DNA from: Teichococcus vastitatis
GTDB taxonomy: Bacteria; Pseudomonadota; Alphaproteobacteria; Acetobacterales; Acetobacteraceae
Direction of reading: 5' to 3'
Assembly: GCF_003604215.1 (NCBI RefSeq)
Contig: NZ_QXGS01000011.1
Span: 1 to 64,000 of the forward strand
Length of the DNA: 64,000 bases
The translations under genes and the position numbers were made by a program. Positions 58,706 through 64,000 of the stretch are shown one piece after another. The notes beneath the pieces are model-generated. The model was not told the DNA's origin and made no database searches. It saw only the letters and a list, made by a program, of their open reading frames with translations. Numbering within the stretch: position 1 is the first letter of the stretch; the number at the start of each line of letters is the position of its first letter.

Positions 58706-59128
58706 TCAGATGATCTGGTAGCGGGCCTTGGCGGCGCGCTCGATGGCGCCGGCAATCAGCCGGTCGATGTCCAGCCCGATGCGGAAATCCTGCAGGAATT
58801 GCAGCTCCTCCTGCGTCGCCTCGCCATCGGCGGCGGCGACCTCGCAGGCCAGCAGGTAGGCGGTTTCGCGCAGCCGGGGCGGCAGCACCTCGCGCAGCAG
58901 GCTGCAGGCGCGGTCCAGGCCGTCGCTCTGGCCGAGCAGGGTGAGGCAGGATTCGGTCACCGTCTCGATCTCGCGCAGCTGGAAGCCGTCGAACACCGGC
59001 AGTTCCTGCACCAGGCGCGACATCATGCCGAGCTCGGCATCCGACATCTGCTGGTCGGCGGCCGACATCAGCACCATGGCGCAAACCAGCGCCTCCTGCT
59101 TGGTGAACCGGATCTTGGTGTGGGGCAT
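58706..59128 (-). CDS. TerB-like domain protein
   Basis: The 140-residue helical protein matches the TerB tellurite-resistance fold: ALVCAMVLMSAADQQMSDAEL, with the acidic helix-loop residues (D-x-x-x-S-D-x-E), then the second repeat ACEVAAADGEATQEELQFLQ. Despite the name, many chromosomal TerB relatives have no tellurite role; function here is unknown. It is just upstream of the oligopeptidase gene, possibly one operon. Confidence 0.85.
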   Translation of the reverse strand: MPHTKIRFTKQEALVCAMVLMSAADQQMSDAELGMMSRLVQELPVFDGFQLREIETVTESCLTLLGQSDGLDRACSLLREVLPPRLRETAYLLACEVAAADGEATQEELQFLQDFRIGLDIDRLIAGAIERAAKARYQII

Positions 59129-59212
59129 GGGCGATATCCTTTTCAGTATTGTTCGCCCCGCGCGGAGGATCCTGCAAGGCTCGCGCCCCGGAGGCCCCGC
59201 CTGGGCGGGGGG

Positions 59213-62071
59213 TCAGGCTTCCGACAGAAAGGCCGCCGCCTGCCGAACCGCCTCGGCCAGGCCCAGGCGCTGCGGCACCACGCCTTCGGGCAGGCCGGTC
59301 AGCAGGCGGGAAGGGGTACGGGGGTCGAGCAGCACGAACACGCCGCGATCATCGGCGCGGCGCACCAGACGGCCAAAGGCCTGGCGCAACCGGTGCCGGG
59401 CGATGGCATCGTCATAGGCGCCGGGGCGGCCGCCCGAGAGATGGATGCGTCGTTCCCGGTGCAGGATGGAAGGCCGCGGCCAGGGCACACGGTCGAACAC
59501 CAGCAGGCGGAGCGCGCGGCCCGGCACGTCCACCCCGTCCCGCAAGGCATCGGTGCCGAGCAGGCAGGAATCCTCCTCGGCGCGGAAGATGTCCACCAGG
59601 GTCGCGCTGTCCATGGCGTCCACGTGCTGTGCATAAAGCGGCAGACCGGCCTCGGCCAGGGCGGGGGCGATGCGCGCATGCACGTCGCGCAGGCGGCGGA
59701 TGGCGGTGAACAGGCCGAGGGCACCGCCGCCGGAAGCCAGGAACAGCTGCTGCATGGCGGCGGCGATCTGACCCGGGCTGTCGCGCGAGATGTCCTCCAC
59801 CACGAAGGCACGCGTGTTGGCGGCGTAGTCGAAGGGAGAGGGAAGGGCGGCGCGGATCGCCGGATTGGGCAGGTGCTGCACGCCGGTGCGCGCCTCCGCC
59901 TCGCGCCAGGCGGCATCCGGATCCTGCTTGGCCGCGTCGCGCAGCGTGGCGGAGGCGATCAGCACGCCATGCGCCGGCGCCGCGACCTGGGATGCGAAGG
60001 GCACGGTGGGGTCGAGCCAGTGGCGGTGCAGCCCGGCATCGATGTCGCGCCCTTCCCGCCGGGACAGCGCCAGCCAGTCCACATAGGTCGGGCGCTGGCC
60101 CGGCTCGGCCGGCGGCTCACGCAGCCGGGCGAGCATGGAGATCCAGGCGGTGAGCGGCATGATGGCGCGCCGGTCGATCGAGCGGGTGGCGGTTTCCAGC
60201 CGGATGCGGTCGCCGGTTTCCAGCTCCTGGTCTGGATCTTCCAGCAGGTCGCCCAGCAGCTTGTTCAGGTGCTTCAGCGGGGTGCGCAGCCGCTCCAGCG
60301 CATCCTCGAGCAGGGCGGCGGCTGCCGGCAGGCCGTCATGCAGCGGATGGAGGTCGCATTCGGCATCGTAGAGCGGATCGCCTTCGGCGGTGCGTGCCAG
60401 AACCTGGGCGCGGGCGGCGCGCAGGAAATTCTCCGCCACGTCCGGATGGGCCTCGGCGGGGATCACGGGGCGCGGATCGGCTGGTGTCTCGTCCTGATCT
60501 TCGGCGCGATCCTCCTCTGCTTGCGGCAGGGCGGCCCAGCGGTCCCACCAGCCGGGGGAGGGCAGGGCGCGGACGGCACGTTCGATCAGCTCCAGCGGCG
60601 GCACCAGGGCGGGATGCTCAGTGAGCAATTCATCCAGCCGGCGGCGCAGGCCCCGCGCGCGGCTGCGGCCGCCCTCATTGCCCAGCAGCCAGCGGCGCAG
60701 CTCCGCCATCTCGGCACCCGAGAGCTCGGCCGAGAAGGCGCCGTCGGCGGCGTCGAACAGGTGGTGGCCCTCGTCGAACACGTAGCGCAGCGCGGCGCCG
60801 TCATCGCCGCCGCCCAGTGCCGCCTGCACCATCACCAGCGCATGGTTGGCCACCACCAGCCGGGCATGCGCGGCGCGGCGGATCGAATGTTCCACGTAGC
60901 AGCGCTTCCAATGCGGGCAGGCGGAATGGATGCACTCGCCGCGACGGTCCGCGAGCAGGGAGATGGCGCCGGGCGGAAACAGCTCCACCAGCCAGCCCGG
61001 GAAGTCGCCGCCCAGCAGGTCCCCGTCGCGCGTTGCCAGCGCCCAGCGCGACACCAGCGCCATGGCCGGCAGGCGGGCCGGCATCACCGCCGCCGTGGCC
61101 TCGTCATAGTTGAGCAGGCACAGGTAGTTCTCGCGCCCCTTGCGGATCACCACGCGCTGCCGCCGCTCCTCGGGGTCGGGGTAAAGGCGCGCCAGTTCCT
61201 GATCGAGCTGGCGCTGCAGGTTGCGGGTGTAGGTGGCGATCCAGACCGGCGCACCGTTGCGCTCAGCCCACAGGCTGGCTGGCGCCACGTAGCCCAGCGT
61301 CTTGCCGGTGCCGGTGCCGGCCTCGGCCAGCACCAGCCGGGGCTCGCCGGGCAGTTCCCGCGGAGTAAAGGCCATGGAGGCGGCGGAGGCGAAATCGCCC
61401 TGGGACGGCCGCTGCTCGGCGCCGTCGCCGAGGATCTCGGCCAGCCTGGCACGCGCCTCGGCCGGTGTGACGGAAAAGGAGCCGGGCGGCGGCGGCGGGG
61501 AGGGCTCCTCCCATTCGGGCAGGTTGCGCCACACCTTCAGGCCGTCCTGCGAAGGGCGGGCGGTGGCCTGGCCGAGAGCGGCGAGCACGGATTCCGCCCA
61601 GGGCCACTGGGCCGCCTCCCACAACCGGGCCGCCAGCGTGGCGGCGTCGCGGTTCAGCGGGGCGTTGCGGGCGCGGGCCAGACGGCGCAGCAATTCGGTG
61701 GCGATTTCCGGCAACAGGGCGGCCGCGGATTCGGCGTCGGCGGGCGGCGGCAGGTCCAGTGCCAGGGCCAGGCCGCGCGGCGTCGGCGGCGCCGGCTGCG
61801 CGGGCAGGCAGAAGGCGAACAGTTCCAGCAGGTCCCAGGCGCCGGGCAGGCCGGGAAGATTCAGGCGCTTCGCCGTGGCGGGGGCATGGACGCAGATCGG
61901 CGGGCCGAGTTCGCGCAGCGCCGCCGGCACTTCGCGTGCCGTCAGCAGCGACAATTCGCCATCGGGCGTCAACAGCGCGGCCCGGCCGGGCGCCGGGGTC
62001 ACCAGGGCCGGCGCGCCGGGCAGCACGAGGCGAGGGGGGAGGGCACCCTTGGCGCCAGGCGTGGAGGACAC
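59213..62071 (-). CDS. DinG-type ATP-dependent DNA helicase with long N-terminal extension
   Basis: The 952-residue superfamily 2 helicase has Walker A AGTGTGKT (251-258), the DEGHHLFDAAD Walker B, and an iron-sulfur cysteine cluster (YLCLLNYDE, then GECIHSACPHWKRCYVE). Later motifs include GTDALRDGVDVPG and RRADDRGVFVLLDPR. About 200 residues precede the helicase. They faintly resemble the DnaQ-like exonuclease head of Gram-positive DinG (AWDLLELFAFCLPAQ and LALALDLPPP), but most acidic residues are missing. It may process stalled forks or R-loops. Confidence 0.88.
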   Translation of the reverse strand: MSSTPGAKGALPPRLVLPGAPALVTPAPGRAALLTPDGELSLLTAREVPAALRELGPPICVHAPATAKRLNLPGLPGAWDLLELFAFCLPAQPAPPTPRGLALALDLPPPADAESAAALLPEIATELLRRLARARNAPLNRDAATLAARLWEAAQWPWAESVLAALGQATARPSQDGLKVWRNLPEWEEPSPPPPPGSFSVTPAEARARLAEILGDGAEQRPSQGDFASAASMAFTPRELPGEPRLVLAEAGTGTGKTLGYVAPASLWAERNGAPVWIATYTRNLQRQLDQELARLYPDPEERRQRVVIRKGRENYLCLLNYDEATAAVMPARLPAMALVSRWALATRDGDLLGGDFPGWLVELFPPGAISLLADRRGECIHSACPHWKRCYVEHSIRRAAHARLVVANHALVMVQAALGGGDDGAALRYVFDEGHHLFDAADGAFSAELSGAEMAELRRWLLGNEGGRSRARGLRRRLDELLTEHPALVPPLELIERAVRALPSPGWWDRWAALPQAEEDRAEDQDETPADPRPVIPAEAHPDVAENFLRAARAQVLARTAEGDPLYDAECDLHPLHDGLPAAAALLEDALERLRTPLKHLNKLLGDLLEDPDQELETGDRIRLETATRSIDRRAIMPLTAWISMLARLREPPAEPGQRPTYVDWLALSRREGRDIDAGLHRHWLDPTVPFASQVAAPAHGVLIASATLRDAAKQDPDAAWREAEARTGVQHLPNPAIRAALPSPFDYAANTRAFVVEDISRDSPGQIAAAMQQLFLASGGGALGLFTAIRRLRDVHARIAPALAEAGLPLYAQHVDAMDSATLVDIFRAEEDSCLLGTDALRDGVDVPGRALRLLVFDRVPWPRPSILHRERRIHLSGGRPGAYDDAIARHRLRQAFGRLVRRADDRGVFVLLDPRTPSRLLTGLPEGVVPQRLGLAEAVRQAAAFLSEA

Positions 62072-62213
62072 GGCGGGAAACTAGGGGCAAAAGGCGAACG
62101 AGGCCAGATCACCACAGGGTTTTTGCCGATCATGGCTCACCCGCGCGCAACCCCGGGGCAGGCTCCCGGATTGGCGCGTTGACCGCCGGCCTTCCCGCTG
62201 GCATGGGGCGCAC

Positions 62214-63857
62214 ATGACCGCCGATCCATCGCTTCGCACCGTCAAGGCCTGGCCCTTCGAGGAGGCTGCCAAGGTCGCTGACCGCATCGCTGCGGCAGAA
62301 AAAACGTCGGCGCTGTTCGAGACCGGCTACGGTCCCTCCGGCCTGCCGCATATCGGCACCTTCGGCGAGGTGGCGCGCACCACCTGGGTGCGGCAGGCCT
62401 TTCAGCGCCTCACCGGGTTGCCGGGGCGGCTGCTGGCCTTCTCGGACGACATGGACGGGCTGCGCAAGGTGCCGGACAACGTGCCGAACGGCGACATGCT
62501 GCGCATGCATCTCGGCAAGTCGTTGACCGCGATCCCCGACCCCTTCGGCACGCATGAGAGCTTCGGGCACCACAACAACGCCCGGCTGCGCAAGTTCCTC
62601 GATGCCTTCGGCTTCGAATATGAATTCGCCTCGGCCACCGATTACTACAGGTCCGGCCGCTTCGATGCCGCGCTGCGGCGCATGCTGGAGGCGCATGAGG
62701 AGGTGCGGCAGGTGATCCTGCCGACGCTGGGGCCGGATCGCCGCGCCACCTACTCGCCTTTCCTGCCGGTGCATCCGAAAACCGGCATTGTGATGCAGGT
62801 GCCGATGGAGGAAACCCGGCCGCGGGATGGCACGGTGGTGTGGCGCGACCCGGACACCGGCGAGCGCTACGAGACGCCGGTCACCGGTGGCCACGTGAAG
62901 GCGCAGTGGAAAGCGGACTGGGCCATGCGCTGGTTCGCGCTCGGCGTCGATTACGAGATGTCGGGCAAGGACCTGATCGACAGCGTGCGCCTGTCCTCGG
63001 CGATCTGCCGGGTGCTGGGAACGGAGCCGCCGGTGAGCATGACCTATGAGCTGTTCCTCGATGCCAATGGGCAGAAGATCTCCAAGTCCAAGGGTAACGG
63101 CCTGACCATCGAGGAATGGCTGCGCTACGCCCCCCCGGAAAGCCTCGCCTATTTCATGTATGGCCAGCCGGGGCGGGCGAAGCGGCTGCATTTCGATGTG
63201 ATCCCGCGCGCCACCGACGAGTACCTGCAGCAGCGCGAGCGCCTTCGTGCCCATCCGGACCCGGCCAACCCGGACTGGCATATCCATGGCGGAGAGGTGC
63301 CGAACACGCCGGAGCCGCCGCTGACCTTCGGCATGCTGATGAACCTGGCCACCGTGTCCGCCGCCGACACGCCAGAGCGGCTGTGGCAGTTCGTGCGCAA
63401 CTATGCCCCCGGGGTGACGCCGGAAACCCAGCCGCTGCTGGGGCAACTGGTGGAGTACGCCGTGGCGTATTCGCGCGACTTCATCCTGCCCTCCTTGTCG
63501 CCGCGCGCCCCGACGGCCGCCGAACGGCCCTGTTTCCAGGCGCTGATCGAGTTGCTGCGCGCGCATCAGGCCGAGATCGAGGCCCTGCCGCCGGGTCTTA
63601 GGCAGGCGGAGCGCATCCAGACCGATGTTTACGATGCCGGGCGGCGCGAGCCGTTCATCCAGGTGATGAAGGATGGTTCGCCCGGCGTGGCGCGCGGTTG
63701 GTTCAACGCGCTCTACCAGGTGCTGGTGGGGGCGGATCAGGGGCCCCGCTTCGGCTCCCTTGCCGCTGCCTATGGCGTGCCGGAAACCATCCGCCTGATC
63801 GAGGAAGCATTGGCCCGACCCCTCGAAGTGCCGGCCGCGGAGACGGCACAGGCGTGA
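62214..63857 (+). CDS. lysS: Class I lysine--tRNA ligase
   Basis: This is the archaeal-type class I LysRS found in many Alphaproteobacteria, unrelated to the class II LysS. The 547-residue protein has the HIGH motif as PHIGTFGE (GYGPSGLPHIGTFGEV) and KMSKS as KISKSKGNG. The length and the C-terminal anticodon-binding helices fit. It is divergent from the helicase gene and overlaps the next gene by 4 bp (GTGA). If that gene is mprF, the two may be functionally linked through Lys-tRNA. Confidence 0.96.
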   Translation: MTADPSLRTVKAWPFEEAAKVADRIAAAEKTSALFETGYGPSGLPHIGTFGEVARTTWVRQAFQRLTGLPGRLLAFSDDMDGLRKVPDNVPNGDMLRMHLGKSLTAIPDPFGTHESFGHHNNARLRKFLDAFGFEYEFASATDYYRSGRFDAALRRMLEAHEEVRQVILPTLGPDRRATYSPFLPVHPKTGIVMQVPMEETRPRDGTVVWRDPDTGERYETPVTGGHVKAQWKADWAMRWFALGVDYEMSGKDLIDSVRLSSAICRVLGTEPPVSMTYELFLDANGQKISKSKGNGLTIEEWLRYAPPESLAYFMYGQPGRAKRLHFDVIPRATDEYLQQRERLRAHPDPANPDWHIHGGEVPNTPEPPLTFGMLMNLATVSAADTPERLWQFVRNYAPGVTPETQPLLGQLVEYAVAYSRDFILPSLSPRAPTAAERPCFQALIELLRAHQAEIEALPPGLRQAERIQTDVYDAGRREPFIQVMKDGSPGVARGWFNALYQVLVGADQGPRFGSLAAAYGVPETIRLIEEALARPLEVPAAETAQA

Positions 63858-64000
63858 GCGCGGTGCTGCGCGCACTGCGCCGGCATGGCCCCACCGTGTT
63901 CGGCCTGCTGCTGCTGATCGGTGCGCTCTACGTGGTGCAGCGCGAGATGCGGCACCTCTCCATGGCGGAGATCCGGGCCGCGATCTCCGCCGTCCCGTCC
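63854..64000 (+). CDS. MprF-like membrane protein, N-terminal fragment
   Basis: Only 49 codons are present before the window ends. The GTG at 63854 overlaps the lysS stop (GTGA). The sequence starts with a charged segment (RALRRHG) and one hydrophobic helix (TVFGLLLLIGALYVVQ), then REMRHLSMAEIRAAI, a pattern typical of lysylphosphatidylglycerol synthase/flippase (MprF) and UPF0104 membrane proteins. MprF uses Lys-tRNA to add lysine to phosphatidylglycerol, which would explain the pairing with lysS. The family is inferred from the N-terminus and context. Confidence 0.6.
   Translation, partial: MSAVLRALRRHGPTVFGLLLLIGALYVVQREMRHLSMAEIRAAISAVPS

Overview
The window looks like chromosomal DNA from a high-GC alphaproteobacterium, most likely an acetic-acid-bacterium relative (Acetobacteraceae, Roseomonas-like). 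The base composition is very GC-rich by eye. A class I lysyl-tRNA synthetase, a Usg-family protein, and the gene orders rpsF-rpsR-DUF2232-rplI-dnaB-alr, radA-cvpA-purF and fabD-fabG-acpP-fabF-mltG all fit that group. The genus is an inference from protein flavour, not from a search. I saw no rRNA, tRNA, CRISPR array, prophage or intact insertion sequence. Almost all of the window is ordinary core genome.

Layout. 1-10.4 kb: start of a class III alcohol dehydrogenase gene, an S49 protease, a Tat-type beta-carbonic anhydrase, an M29 aminopeptidase, a hexapeptide acyltransferase, a SnoaL-like protein, then glyQ-glyS-ppdK. 10.4-17.4 kb: ygfZ and a surface-glycan-like run (GT9, GT4, asparagine synthetase, Tat-type Gfo/Idh oxidoreductase). 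A 16-bp tandem repeat and an Asp/Asn beta-hydroxylase-like gene follow. 17.4-25.3 kb: der and, further on, yfgM-like/bamB on the same strand. Between them sits a catabolic-looking cluster: HMG-CoA-lyase-like enzyme, LysR regulator, Bug solute-binding protein and family III CoA-transferase. 25.4-34.2 kb: dihydroorotase, TenA_E-like protein, zinc-ribbon MBL protein, asd, and radA-cvpA-purF-SDR. 34.2-35.1 kb is a gene-poor gap before a hybrid HWE histidine kinase (35.1-37.7 kb). 37.8-44.5 kb: a minus-strand block with ribosomal genes rpsF-rpsR-DUF2232-rplI, then dnaB-alr-mlaE-mlaF. 44.8-53.5 kb: fatty-acid synthesis genes, mltG, EamA transporter, an SDR, yicC-gmk and an AEC transporter. 53.5-56.5 kb: usg, groES-groEL behind two CIRCE operators, and a cold-shock gene. 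56.6-64 kb: prolyl oligopeptidase, TerB-like protein, DinG-type helicase, lysS, and the start of an MprF-like membrane protein.

How the parts connect. FabD, FabG, AcpP and FabF form the elongation core of fatty acid synthesis. MlaE/MlaF, BamB/YfgM, MltG and Alr build and maintain the envelope. HrcA/CIRCE control of groESL is directly visible. LysS makes the Lys-tRNA that an MprF synthase would consume, and the two genes overlap. The HMGL/LysR/Bug/CoA-transferase cluster suggests uptake, CoA activation and retro-aldol cleavage of a branched dicarboxylate. It also splits what is usually a contiguous yfgM-bamB-der group. No wholly new system stands out. The best leads are that cluster, the asd leader with nested hairpins, the paired CIRCE sites, the degenerate N-terminal domain of the DinG-like helicase, and the 16-bp repeat running out of a stop codon.
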